Assembly: GCA_002428525.1 (NCBI GenBank)
Contig: DIWU01000024.1
Location: 124,001-188,000, forward strand
Reading direction: 5' to 3'
DNA length: 64,000 nucleotides
From: a bacterium UBP14_UBA6098
GTDB lineage: Bacteria > UBP14 > UBA6098
Part shown: positions 1-8,561 of the stretch, piece by piece
Numbering within the stretch: position 1 is the first letter of the stretch
How the letters are laid out: every line of letters starts with the position of its first letter
Notes under the pieces: generated by a model
Database searches by the model: none
What the model was told of the DNA's origin: nothing
The model's input: the letters and a program-made list of their open reading frames with translations, nothing else
Program-made: the position numbers and the translations under genes

Positions 1-452
1 ATAATTAGCCTTTTCTCCTCGCCGGGTGTCCCTTCGGTGGCGAATCTTGGCGCTCTATTCGAGGAGGATTTGAAGCTTGCGTTGCCCCTTCCTCCCCGGC
101 CGCCCTTTGCCGCGATAAACTCCCCTTCGACAAGATCGCAGAGAACCTCTTTAGTTTCTTCATCTATAATTGTAGTCCCCGGCGGAACTTTAATAATGTA
201 GTCTTCGGCGTTCGCTCCGGTTTTATCGGAGCCTCCGCCGGCAACACCTTTTTTTGCCTTATATGTATTTATGTAATAAAAATCGATCAGTGTCGTCATC
301 ATCGGATCGACGCGAAAAACAATGCTTCCGCCCCTACCGCCGTCGCCGCCGGAGGGGCCTCCGCGCGGAACATGCTTCTCTCTCCTGAAGGCGACAATTC
401 CGTTTCCGCCGTCGCCGGCAATGACTCGTATCTTAACTCTATCTATAAACAT
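1..452 (-). CDS. obg: GTPase Obg/CgtA, N-terminal part (runs off window)
   Basis: Translating the minus strand from the ATG at 452 gives about 150 residues beginning MFIDRVKIRVIAGDGGNG, followed by the glycine-rich repeats (GGPSGGDGGRGG, KGGRGGRGN) that define the Obg fold. The G domain lies outside the window. Obg is a ribosome-associated GTPase involved in late 50S assembly and stress control. The start codon shares one base with the cdaA stop (TAATG), so translation is probably coupled and the gene is the third cistron of folP-cdaA-obg. The Obg fold is clear; only the C-terminal two thirds are unseen. Confidence 0.93.
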   Translation of the reverse strand, partial: MFIDRVKIRVIAGDGGNGIVAFRREKHVPRGGPSGGDGGRGGSIVFRVDPMMTTLIDFYYINTYKAKKGVAGGGSDKTGANAEDYIIKVPPGTTIIDEETKEVLCDLVEGEFIAAKGGRGGRGNASFKSSSNRAPRFATEGTPGEEKRLI

Positions 453-1222
453 TATTTACCGCTACCTTTGATGGAGATTTCAAGAAGTTTTCTCATATTA
501 TCTATAGTGATATTCTTTCTGAGATGGCCGCGTATTGCGAGGGAGATTCCACCGGTCTCCTCCGAGACTATCACGACGACCGCGTCGGTTTCCTCGCTCA
601 GGCCGACACCGGCGCGATGGCGCATTCCGAGGGTTCTCTGATATCGCGGGTTCGTTGTCAGGGGAAGTTCGCATCCCGCGGCGGTGATCGTCTCGCCGTC
701 GATGATGACTGCGCCGTCGTGCAATGGAGTTCGCGGAGTGAAGATAGTGATTAAAAGATCAGGGGTCACCTCTGCGCCGATACGCTTGCCGGTTTCCTCA
801 TAGCCCTTAAGGCCGACATCGCGCTTAATCGCAATGAGCGCACCTGTTTTCGAGGCGGAGAGTAGCTCGACCGAATTGACTATAACAGCTATCGTTTTTT
901 CCCCTTCCGAGGAAACCAAACGCCTGAAGAACGGGGCATTCCCGAGGCGGGTGAGTGCATTTCTCAGCTCGGGTTGAAAAACGATCAGAAACGCGATAAT
1001 CCAAATGGTTCCAAGCCGCTCGGAGAACCATTTGAGCGAATTCAAATTCAGCCATGTCGAAAGGAAGGCCAAGAATAGGATCGTCGCGAGACCGACAATC
1101 ATCGTGATCGCCCTCGTGCCCTTCATCAGCATGATAAATTGATAAAAAATGAAAGCAACGACGAGGATATCGATAATATCCAAAAGGCCGAACTCGATGA
1201 AGAATATCTTAAACAGTGTCAT
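452..1222 (-). CDS. cdaA: diadenylate cyclase CdaA (c-di-AMP synthase)
   Basis: 256-residue membrane protein of the CdaA/DacA type. Three hydrophobic segments fill the first ~90 residues. The DAC (DisA_N) domain follows, with the DGA motif (LHDGAVIID) and the RHR motif (MRHRAGVGLSEETDAVV), both needed to condense two ATP into c-di-AMP. A GAGGC ribosome site precedes the ATG, and the gene overlaps the end of folP by 14 bp. The usual partner gene cdaR (YbbR repeats) is not next to it; obg follows instead. Length and motif order are normal for an active enzyme. c-di-AMP normally controls osmolyte and potassium balance. Confidence 0.95.
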   Translation of the reverse strand: MTLFKIFFIEFGLLDIIDILVVAFIFYQFIMLMKGTRAITMIVGLATILFLAFLSTWLNLNSLKWFSERLGTIWIIAFLIVFQPELRNALTRLGNAPFFRRLVSSEGEKTIAVIVNSVELLSASKTGALIAIKRDVGLKGYEETGKRIGAEVTPDLLITIFTPRTPLHDGAVIIDGETITAAGCELPLTTNPRYQRTLGMRHRAGVGLSEETDAVVVIVSEETGGISLAIRGHLRKNITIDNMRKLLEISIKGSGK

Positions 1223-2054
1223 CGCTTGCCTCGGAAGCGCTGTCGAGATATTCTTGAATTGCTTCGATGACGGCTATAATCTCACTCGCTTCGCTAACAT
1301 CGTGAACACGGAGGATATCAGCGCCCTGCGCGACAGCCCATGCAAAGCTTGCGAGGCTTCCGATTAGGCGCTCGGAGGGGGGCCTTCGCCCGAGGATCTT
1401 CTCGATGAAGCTCTTTCTCGAGGTGCCGATCACAACCGGAAAACCGAGGCTTTTAATCTTGCGAATCGAAGCGAGAAGCCTGAGGTTATCCTCGAGGTTC
1501 TTTCCGAAGCCGATCCCCGGATCGAGGTAAATCTTGTCCTCGGCGATTCCGCCTTTTACTGCAAAATCAGCCCTCTCGGCGAGATAGCGGCATACCACCA
1601 AAACGACATCGTCGTAGCGAGGATCGACCTGCATAGTCCTTGGGGAGCCGAGCATATGCATGAGGACAAGCTCGACTCCGGACTCGGCGACGACCTCGAG
1701 CATCTTTGAATCTGCTGTCATAGCCGAGATATCGTTGACCATCTTAGCGCCTGCCTCGATCGCGCGCCGCGCGACGGAGGATTTATATGTATCGATGGAA
1801 ATCCTCTGTTCGAGCTTATCGGCTATCTCTTCGATAACTGGTATCGCCCGCGAGATCTCGACCTCGTCTGAAACCGGTTCTGCGCCGGGCCTCGACGATT
1901 CGCCGCCGATGTCGATAATAGCGGCGCCCTGCATTGCGAGCTGAATCGCTCTATCGACGGCATTCGGGGCGTTGAGGAACAGTCCTCCGTCGGAGAAACT
2001 GTCCGGCGTGACATTTACTATGCCCATCAATTTAGTTTTCAGCTGGCGTTCCAT
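1209..2054 (-). CDS. folP: dihydropteroate synthase
   Basis: 281 residues with the two family signatures near the N-terminus: MGIVNVTPDSFSDGG and IDIGGESSRPGA. The TIM-barrel end segment GTSRKSFIEKILGR is also present. It joins p-aminobenzoate to the pterin pyrophosphate in folate synthesis and is the sulfonamide target. It is the first gene of folP-cdaA-obg, with a good promoter 40 bp upstream. No obvious Shine-Dalgarno precedes the ATG at 2054; an internal Met ten codons later is a possible alternative start, but the longer form matches family length better. Confidence 0.95.
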   Translation of the reverse strand: MERQLKTKLMGIVNVTPDSFSDGGLFLNAPNAVDRAIQLAMQGAAIIDIGGESSRPGAEPVSDEVEISRAIPVIEEIADKLEQRISIDTYKSSVARRAIEAGAKMVNDISAMTADSKMLEVVAESGVELVLMHMLGSPRTMQVDPRYDDVVLVVCRYLAERADFAVKGGIAEDKIYLDPGIGFGKNLEDNLRLLASIRKIKSLGFPVVIGTSRKSFIEKILGRRPPSERLIGSLASFAWAVAQGADILRVHDVSEASEIIAVIEAIQEYLDSASEASDDTV

Positions 2055-2092
2055 TGCGATTAACCCATCCGAAAAAGGAGGTCGAAAATTTA

Positions 2093-2121
2093 AATATATC
2101 GTTTAAACGCCGATATTTCAA
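2093..2121 (-). promoter_or_regulatory. sigma70-type promoter for folP-cdaA-obg
   Basis: On the minus strand TTGAAA (2121-2116) and TATATT (2098-2093) are separated by 17 bp, inside an AT-rich stretch. The predicted start of transcription is about 30 nt before the folP ATG. Confidence 0.6.
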
Positions 2122-2213
2122 GAATTATATATAGGCATGCAAAGCTCGAACAAAAATAGGTCTTTTTTGGGCGAAAAAGAGGCAGGTCCGCTTCGCGAGC
2201 GACAGATTATGTT

Positions 2214-2249
2214 CAAGATTTTTCGTGTGATGTCTAATCGAAAATCTTG
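2214..2249. repeat. imperfect inverted repeat downstream of ftsH
   Basis: CAAGATTTTTCG (2214-2225) pairs with CGAAAATCTTG (2239-2249) around a 13-nt loop, with one bulged T. It lies 20 bp beyond the ftsH stop. It has no U-tract on the minus strand, so it is not a standard terminator; it may protect or end the ftsH message. Confidence 0.4.
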
Positions 2250-2269
2250 CTTGAAGATTTTATCGCAGA

Positions 2270-4261
2270 CTATGCCGTCGGCTCAGGGGAGGGCTTCGTA
2301 GCGACCTTGCCTCCGGCGCTATCGACCTCGAATTTTCTGGCCACCGCAGGAACTTGCCCCTTCGCCTCGTCAATCTTGACTTCACGGATCAGCTCTCGGC
2401 CTTCGATAATAACATCAATCTCTTCGCCGGAGAGGGATTCATATTGCAGTAATGCCTCAGCCAAACCCTTGAGTTTGTCGATATTGGAAGAAAGTATTTC
2501 CGTTGCCTTTTGGAGGGCGCCCTCGACCAAGGCCGAAACCTCGCTGTCGATGAGGCTGTTGACCTCGTCCGAATGGCTGGCGCGGCGCGAGACAAGCTCT
2601 CGCCCGAGGAATACCTCGTCGCCGTCCTCGGTGTAGTCGAGCGGGCCGAGTTTGTCGCTCATGCCCCATTCGCAGACCATCTTTCGCGCGATTCGCGAGG
2701 CCTGTTCGATATCGTTTCCGGCGCCGGTTGTGGGGTCTTTGAAGATAAGCATCTCGGCGGCCCTTCCGCCGAGGAGATGGATTAATTTCGTTGTGAGGTA
2801 GGTTCTGCTGTAGAGCCTCTTGTCGCCCTTCGGGAGAAAAAAGGTCAACCCGAGCGCCATGCCGCGCGGAATAATCGTCACGCGATGCACCGGATCGGAG
2901 CCGGGAAGCAGTTTTCCCAAGAGGGCATGGCCGGCTTCGTGGAAGGCGGAGATCTTCTTCTCCTCCTCGGAAAGCATCATGCTACGGCGCTCGGTGCCCA
3001 TCATGACCTTATCTTTGGCCTGCTCGAAATCCTCCATGAAGACTTGGTCTTTCTTATTTCGAGCGGCTAAAAGCGCGGCCTCGTTGACGATATTCGCGAG
3101 GTCTGCGCCGGAAAGGCCGGGCGTTCCGAGGGCGATAACACCGAGATTGACATCCTTTGCGATCGGGATTCCGCGGGTGTGAACCCTCAGGATTCCCTCC
3201 CTGCCCTTAACGTCGGGTCTGTCGATAACAACTCTGCGGTCGAATCTGCCCGCGCGAAGAAGCGCCGGATCGAGGACATCGGGCCTATTGGTCGAGGCGA
3301 GGACAATCACACCGGCGTTTGTCTCGAAGCCGTCCATCTCGACGAGTATTTGGTTAAGCGTCTGCTCGCGCTCGTCATGACCGCCGCCGAGGCCCGTTCC
3401 GCGCTGTCTGCCGACCGCGTCGATCTCATCGATGAAGACGATACAGGGGGCGTTTGCCTTGGCGGTCTCGAATAGGTCGCGGACGCGGCTCGCGCCGACT
3501 CCGACGAACATCTCGACGAAATCGCTCCCCGACACACTGAAGAACGGCACCTCGGCCTCGCCTGAGACGGCCTTCGCGAGGAGCGTCTTGCCGGTTCCCG
3601 GGGGGCCTAATAGGAGAATGCCCTTGGGTATTTTCCCGCCGAGTTTCGAAAAGCGGCGCGGGTTTTTGAGGAAATCGATAACCTCGCCGAGTTCCTGTTT
3701 AGCCTCCTCGCAGTCGGCGACATCGGCGAAGGTGACCTTGACCTTATCGGGCGCGATTCGCCTCGCGCGGGATTTACCGAAGTTGAAGATGCCGTTTTGG
3801 TTGCCCTGCATGCGTTTGAGGATCATGATATAAAATATCGGAATAAGAAGCCACGGCAGAAGTGTCAACGCGATCGACCACCATTTGTTGCCGACCTCGC
3901 TGGCGGAGATCTTAACTCCGCGATCGTTGAGGGTTTGGACGAGCGTGGGGTCCTCGAAGGGTATAGTCAGTTCGAACTTGTTGTATTCCAACTTCTCTCG
4001 CCCAATCGAGACCGTTTTTGGCTGTGCAAAACTTCCCTGAATCTTTTTCCCGATGAATTCGACCTCGGAGATATTCCCGCTGTCAACCTCGGACAGAAGG
4101 TCGGAATAACCGAGCTTCATCACCGGATTTCTATCGGTGTAGAAGGATTGCGCCAAAATAAAAACGATTGCGAAAATCAGCACCGAAAGGACTAACCCTC
4201 GGCTTCTGCTTTTCCAATTCGTTTGCGGCGGGGGCGGTATGTTCGAATCGTTTTTTGCCAT
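2270..4261 (-). CDS. ftsH: ATP-dependent zinc metalloprotease FtsH
   Basis: 663 residues in the standard FtsH order: cytoplasmic tail, TM helix (about 23-42), small periplasmic domain, TM helix (about 125-147), AAA+ domain with Walker A GPPGTGKT and Walker B FIDEIDAVGRQRG, then the zinc protease domain with HEAGH and a downstream acidic ligand region. It is anchored in the inner membrane and degrades membrane and regulatory proteins. It starts 3 bp after dksA and probably shares its promoter. The N-terminus is proline-rich (NIPPPPQ). Length and motifs are normal. Confidence 0.97.
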   Translation of the reverse strand: MAKNDSNIPPPPQTNWKSRSRGLVLSVLIFAIVFILAQSFYTDRNPVMKLGYSDLLSEVDSGNISEVEFIGKKIQGSFAQPKTVSIGREKLEYNKFELTIPFEDPTLVQTLNDRGVKISASEVGNKWWSIALTLLPWLLIPIFYIMILKRMQGNQNGIFNFGKSRARRIAPDKVKVTFADVADCEEAKQELGEVIDFLKNPRRFSKLGGKIPKGILLLGPPGTGKTLLAKAVSGEAEVPFFSVSGSDFVEMFVGVGASRVRDLFETAKANAPCIVFIDEIDAVGRQRGTGLGGGHDEREQTLNQILVEMDGFETNAGVIVLASTNRPDVLDPALLRAGRFDRRVVIDRPDVKGREGILRVHTRGIPIAKDVNLGVIALGTPGLSGADLANIVNEAALLAARNKKDQVFMEDFEQAKDKVMMGTERRSMMLSEEEKKISAFHEAGHALLGKLLPGSDPVHRVTIIPRGMALGLTFFLPKGDKRLYSRTYLTTKLIHLLGGRAAEMLIFKDPTTGAGNDIEQASRIARKMVCEWGMSDKLGPLDYTEDGDEVFLGRELVSRRASHSDEVNSLIDSEVSALVEGALQKATEILSSNIDKLKGLAEALLQYESLSGEEIDVIIEGRELIREVKIDEAKGQVPAVARKFEVDSAGGKVATKPSPEPTA

Positions 4262-4264
4262 AAA

Positions 4265-4648
4265 TTAATGAGCTGTATCGCTGTTCTCGAGCTTCTCTTT
4301 ACAATCGACGCAGTAGGGCGAATAGGGCATAGCGCGGAGGCGCTCAATCGGGATGATAGCGCCGCATTCGGAGCAAATGCCGTAATCGCCTTTTTCGATA
4401 TGCTCGAGTGCCCTGTTTATAAGGTTCAGGAGCTTGTTCTCCTTCGAGGCGAGAAGATAGGCCTTCTCATACTCGGCGGTCTCGGCACCCATATCGGCCG
4501 GATGTGTCGTGAAGCTCGAAACCTCGCCGGTGCTCTCTTTTCTGTTCTGATGGAGCATATTATCTTCGAAACGGCCCATCTCGGAGAGAATCTCGTCTCT
4601 CATCTTGATCAGTTTTGCCTTGATTCTCTCGATCTCTCTTGTCCTCAT
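4265..4648 (-). CDS. dksA: DksA/TraR-family RNA polymerase-binding zinc-finger protein
   Basis: 127 residues: a helical N-terminal half predicted to form a coiled-coil hairpin, then a four-cysteine zinc finger (CSECG near the C-terminus and CVDCKEK 17 residues later), the DksA/TraR arrangement. Such proteins enter the RNA polymerase secondary channel and act with ppGpp on rRNA and amino-acid promoters. The acidic coiled-coil tip cannot be checked by eye. An AGGAGC ribosome site precedes the ATG, and a good promoter lies in the 70-bp gap after ileS. The pairing with ftsH suggests a stress-linked operon. Confidence 0.9.
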   Translation of the reverse strand: MRTREIERIKAKLIKMRDEILSEMGRFEDNMLHQNRKESTGEVSSFTTHPADMGAETAEYEKAYLLASKENKLLNLINRALEHIEKGDYGICSECGAIIPIERLRAMPYSPYCVDCKEKLENSDTAH

Positions 4649-4687
4649 AGCACGCTCCTAAAAGTGTGTAAAAACTCAAGACTACTT

Positions 4688-4716
4688 ATTATATCTATAT
4701 TTCATCGAATTGCCAC
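4688..4716 (-). promoter_or_regulatory. promoter for dksA-ftsH
   Basis: On the minus strand a perfect TATAAT (4693-4688) is preceded at 17 bp by GTGGCA (4716-4711), a 4/6 match to the -35 consensus. It sits between the ileS stop and dksA. Confidence 0.6.
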
Positions 4717-4720
4717 TTTT

Positions 4721-7700
4721 TCATTCGATATTGAAGATTTTCCTTAGGCGGATTAAAATTTCATCGCCGTCCAAGTCCCATCGCTTCTCGAAATCGAATT
4801 CTTTGAGTGTTCCGCAAACCAGCGATCTCGCAAGAACCTCGCCAATTATCCAATCCATATGGCGGAGTGCGGCGCGACGGATATCCTCCGGCGCTTCGAT
4901 CGAGGCCTCGACTCTGTCGGTGACCTCGAAGCCGGCCTCTTTTCGCGTGTTTTGGATTCGGTTGACCAACTCACGGGCATAGCCCTCGTCGATAAGCTCC
5001 TCGTCGAGCGAGATATCGAGCGCGACCGCCAAGTCCTCCTCCGAGACGACGGAGAAGCCCGCGGCGTCCAGCTCTGAGAGGATGAGGTCGGTCTCGGGCG
5101 AGAGGGTTATTTCCTCCCCGCCGAAGGCCATAACGAGCCTGCCCTCGAGAACCGCCTTTTTCAGGGCCTCCGAGGAGAGCGAGGCGACAGCCTCCGCCAA
5201 CTCCTTCATCTTGGCGCCGAATCTCGGCCCGAGGGCCTTGAAGTTCGCCTTCGCGGAAAGGTCGTATAGCTCGGTGCGCGCGGAGCGCTCGATAGATTTC
5301 AGGTTGAGTTCCTTCTTTATCAGTCCGACCGCCCACTCGGGAAGCTCAAGCTCGGAATCGACCGAAACAAGAAGCCTGCTCAGCGGCCGGCGAATCTTGA
5401 TATTCGCCTTCTGGCGGGCGTTTCTGCCCATAGTCACAATCCGCTCGGCGAGGGACATAGCGTCCTCGAGTTCAGTTGAAATGAGCGCGTCGTTCGCTTT
5501 AGGGAATTCCGCAAGGTGAACACTTTCGGGCATATCCGGCAAGTCGGCGGTGAGCGCGCGCCACAGCGCCTCCGAGGTAATCGGGATGAACGGCGCGGAA
5601 AGCTTGATTACAGTAAGAAGCGCTTCGTAAAGAGTGGCGTAGGCCGCCTTCTTGTCGTCGGTCATCTCCGGGCCCCAGAAACGCTTGCGCCCGAGCCGCA
5701 CGAACCAGTTCGACAGCTCATCGACAGTCCAAGCCGAGATTCGGCGCGCGGCTTTTGTGAGGTTGTATTCTTCGAGGTCGGCCTTGACATCGCGGACGAG
5801 GCTGTTCAGCCTGCTTAAAAGCCACTCGTCCATAGCGGTGCGCCTTCCTGAGCCCATATCGGGCGTCCAGCCGTCGATATTGGCATAGAGCGCGAAGAAG
5901 CCGTAGGTGTTGCGAAGCGTGTCGAAGAAGATCCGCCCGACCTCGGCCACGCCCTCGACATCGAAGCGCTTCGACAGCCACGGGGAACTGCTCGAGATCA
6001 GATACCAGCGGAGCGGATCGGCGCCGTAGTCGTCCATCAGCTTCATCGGGTTAACCGCGTTGCCCTTGCTCTTCGACATCTTTTGGCCGTCCTTATCGAG
6101 AACGAGACCGTTGACGAGACATCGCTTATAGGAGGACTTGCCCCTCATGAAGACCGAGATCGCGAGCATCGTATAGAACCATCCGCGCGTCTGATCGACG
6201 CCCTCGCAGATGAACTCCGCGGGGAAGTTTTCCGGCTCGAAATCGGCGGCGTTCTCGAAGGGGTAATGCGCCTGCGCGAATGGCATCGCGCCGCTGTCGA
6301 ACCAGCAGTCGATGACCTCCGAAACGCGGTGCATCTTGGAACCGCAGGCGGGGCATTTGAGCGCGACCGCGTCGATTCCCGGCTTGTGGAGGTCCATGCC
6401 CTCGTAGAAGCCCTCGACGGCCATCTCGGCCAGTTCGGCGCGCGAGCCTATAGCGTGCTCTTTGCCGCATTCGTCGCAAACCCATATAGGAAGGGGCGTT
6501 CCCCAATACCGCTCGCGCGATACCGCCCAGTCGATATTATTTCGTAGCCATTCGCCGAAGCGGCCTTGGCCGATCTCCGGCGGGAACCACTCGATCTGGT
6601 CGTTCGCAGAAAGGAGCTTGTCCTTGAAGGCCGTCGTGCGGATATACCAGCTCGCGCGGGCGTATTGGATGAGCGGGCTGTCGCAACGCCAGCAGAAGGG
6701 GTAGCTGTGGACTATCTTTCCGCGGGAGAAGAGAATTCCGCGCTGGGCTAAATCGTCGAGAATAAGCGGATCGGCGTCCTTGAAGAACATGCCGGCGTAA
6801 GGGACTGGGAGTGAGATTGTTCCATCCGGCTCGACCAGCTGAATCATCGGAAGGCCGTGCCTTTGGCCCTCCTCGTAGTCCTCTTTGCCGAAGGCCGGCG
6901 CGATATGGACTATTCCGGTGCCGTCCTCGGTGGTGACATAATCGGCGTTGATTGTGAACCAAGCCGGCCTGTCCGGCTCGACGAAGCGGAACAGGGGCTC
7001 GTAAGCTATACCGGTAAGCTCCGAGCCGAGCTTGGACTCGACTATCGGCGGGATATTCCCGCCGAAGACGGCCTCGAGCCTCGGGCCTGCGAGCCAAAGA
7101 AGCTGGCCGCCGTGCGCGACCTTGACATACTGCACCTCGGGATTCAGCGCCAGCGCGACATTCGAGAGAAGCGTCCAAGGCGTGGTCGTCCAAACGAGGA
7201 AGAACTCCGCCTCGGTGCCGGCGCGCTTCACGCGGACTGTCAGCGAGGGGTCCTCGGTGTCGCGGTAGCCCTGCGCGACCTCGTGGTCGGAAAGGCCGGT
7301 GCCGCAACGCGGGCAATAGGGCAAAACCTTGTGGCCGCGATACATTAGCCCCGCGCGGAAGAACTCGGCGAGGATGAACCAAACGCTCTCCATATAGTCC
7401 GGGTCGCAGGTGATATAGGGCTTCGACATATCGAGCCAATAGCCGATACGCCGCGTCATCTCCTCCCATTCGTTGACATACTTGAAGACGCTGACCTTGC
7501 AGGCCGCGTTGAAACGCTCGACGCCGAAGTCCTCTATATCGCACTTCGCGGAGATATTATTCGCCTTTTCGACATCGATCTCGACCGGCAGGCCGTGGGT
7601 GTCCCATCCGGCCTTGCGCTCGACGAGCATGCCCTTCATCGTGTGATAGCGGCAAACCGTGTCTTTAAGCGTTCTTGCGAGGACATGGTGAACACCGGGC

Positions 7701-7873
7701 AGGCCGTTCGCGGTTGGGGGGCCTTCATAGAAGACGAACTTGGGCGAGGATTTGCCCTTTTCGAGCACCTTTTTGAAGGTCTCTTTTTTATCCCAAAAAT
7801 CGAGGGTTTCGGCCTCGAGGTTCTGTTGAGTATCCGATTTTGAAAATTCTCTGTATTTTTTTTGCTTATCCAT
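4721..7873 (-). CDS. ileS: isoleucyl-tRNA synthetase, IleRS2 type with swapped HIGH motif
   Basis: About 1050 residues from the ATG at 7873 (MDKQKKYREF); longer upstream readings are not supported. It charges tRNA-Ile with isoleucine. Visible parts are the Rossmann catalytic core, an editing (CP1) domain, KMSKS (DGQKMSKSKGN, about residues 595-605) and the anticodon-binding C-terminal half. The HIGH motif reads G60-V61-H62-H63 after PPTANGLP, so the first and third positions of HxGH are exchanged. Within IleRS this GxHH form is known from the eukaryote-like IleRS2 class and has been linked to very strong mupirocin resistance; whether it holds here is inference. No second ileS is in the window. 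The gene starts 11 bp after a small exported protein gene. Confidence 0.96.
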   Translation of the reverse strand: MDKQKKYREFSKSDTQQNLEAETLDFWDKKETFKKVLEKGKSSPKFVFYEGPPTANGLPGVHHVLARTLKDTVCRYHTMKGMLVERKAGWDTHGLPVEIDVEKANNISAKCDIEDFGVERFNAACKVSVFKYVNEWEEMTRRIGYWLDMSKPYITCDPDYMESVWFILAEFFRAGLMYRGHKVLPYCPRCGTGLSDHEVAQGYRDTEDPSLTVRVKRAGTEAEFFLVWTTTPWTLLSNVALALNPEVQYVKVAHGGQLLWLAGPRLEAVFGGNIPPIVESKLGSELTGIAYEPLFRFVEPDRPAWFTINADYVTTEDGTGIVHIAPAFGKEDYEEGQRHGLPMIQLVEPDGTISLPVPYAGMFFKDADPLILDDLAQRGILFSRGKIVHSYPFCWRCDSPLIQYARASWYIRTTAFKDKLLSANDQIEWFPPEIGQGRFGEWLRNNIDWAVSRERYWGTPLPIWVCDECGKEHAIGSRAELAEMAVEGFYEGMDLHKPGIDAVALKCPACGSKMHRVSEVIDCWFDSGAMPFAQAHYPFENAADFEPENFPAEFICEGVDQTRGWFYTMLAISVFMRGKSSYKRCLVNGLVLDKDGQKMSKSKGNAVNPMKLMDDYGADPLRWYLISSSSPWLSKRFDVEGVAEVGRIFFDTLRNTYGFFALYANIDGWTPDMGSGRRTAMDEWLLSRLNSLVRDVKADLEEYNLTKAARRISAWTVDELSNWFVRLGRKRFWGPEMTDDKKAAYATLYEALLTVIKLSAPFIPITSEALWRALTADLPDMPESVHLAEFPKANDALISTELEDAMSLAERIVTMGRNARQKANIKIRRPLSRLLVSVDSELELPEWAVGLIKKELNLKSIERSARTELYDLSAKANFKALGPRFGAKMKELAEAVASLSSEALKKAVLEGRLVMAFGGEEITLSPETDLILSELDAAGFSVVSEEDLAVALDISLDEELIDEGYARELVNRIQNTRKEAGFEVTDRVEASIEAPEDIRRAALRHMDWIIGEVLARSLVCGTLKEFDFEKRWDLDGDEILIRLRKIFNIE

Positions 7874-7884
7874 AATTTCGACCT

Positions 7885-8355
7885 TTATTTTAAATCGTCG
7901 GGGGGGTTCTCTACATTTTGTAGAAATTTGATATCGATCGTTCCGCTTCCCTTGGGAACGATTAGCTCTGTTTTTGAAGAATCCATTTTTTGTTCGTTTA
8001 TGTAAATGGATCCCTCGCGCGGAAGGGAATCGACCGCAACAACGGCCTCTTCCTCTTGCCTGCGAAGGATAACCTCCCAACTTGCGCTGTCCGAGATCGG
8101 GCGAATATCGCCCCAGAGGCCGTCGATGAAGTCGTAATTCGAGTCCGAAAGGCTGAAAAAGCAGTAGAAGCCTATCGGCGGCGGGGGCGGCGAGGGCTTG
8201 TCGATTTTGAGATCGAAACCGACTGACGCGCTGTCCTCCATACCGATAGTGAGTTTATGCACCCTTCCGGCATCGATGGTGATTACACTTCGCCACGCGA
8301 GAATCGTTGTAGCGAGGGCGATCATCGAGATGATTATTGCTTGCTTTATTCTCAT
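7885..8355 (-). CDS. small exported or membrane-anchored protein of unknown function
   Basis: 156 residues beginning with a basic tip and a hydrophobic stretch (IIISMIALATTILAW), a signal anchor or uncleaved signal peptide. The rest is soluble, with a Pro-rich segment (PSPPPPPIG) near the middle. I do not recognise a family. It is the first gene of a transcript that continues into ileS 11 bp later; a TTGAAA-16-TATAAT promoter lies just upstream. Codon use resembles its neighbours, so it looks like a genuine gene. Confidence 0.7.
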   Translation of the reverse strand: MRIKQAIIISMIALATTILAWRSVITIDAGRVHKLTIGMEDSASVGFDLKIDKPSPPPPPIGFYCFFSLSDSNYDFIDGLWGDIRPISDSASWEVILRRQEEEAVVAVDSLPREGSIYINEQKMDSSKTELIVPKGSGTIDIKFLQNVENPPDDLK

Positions 8356-8390
8356 AGTTTATGATAAAATGGAGCCTTTATAATTTTTAT

Positions 8391-8418
8391 ATTATATTTT
8401 TTTTACATATTTTTTCAA
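8391..8418 (-). promoter_or_regulatory. promoter for the small exported protein gene and ileS
   Basis: On the minus strand TTGAAA (8418-8413), a 16-bp A-rich spacer and a perfect TATAAT (8396-8391), in a very AT-rich gap between divergent transcription units. Confidence 0.65.
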
Positions 8419-8469
8419 TACATTAATTGTCCTCACGGACGCTCGTGATTGCGCGGGCCAAATTTGATT

Positions 8470-8498
8470 TGACAAGCGATAGCCGAGGCGGTATATTA
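8470..8498 (+). promoter_or_regulatory. promoter for macrodomain-rex
   Basis: TTGACA (8470-8475), 17-bp spacer, TATATT (8493-8498). The 5' leader before the macrodomain ATG at 8562 would be about 55 nt. This placement also argues against longer upstream readings of the gene. Confidence 0.7.
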
Positions 8499-8561
8499 AA
8501 AGGATATGTCGTCGGTTTTCATCGCCGACACCCAACTTTAAAATACACGGAGGCAACCCCC

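Noticed and set aside
2074..2085. AAAGGAGG on the plus strand near 2075-2083 as a ribosome site
   Set aside because: No plus-strand start codon follows at a usable distance; the genes here are on the minus strand.
6537..7544. 335-codon frame overlapping ileS in another frame
   Set aside because: Arg/Gly-rich shadow inside the IleRS catalytic region.
7874..8427. T-box or other riboswitch upstream of ileS
   Set aside because: Only an 11-bp gap separates ileS from the upstream gene, and the leader before that gene is short and AT-rich with no T-box sequence.
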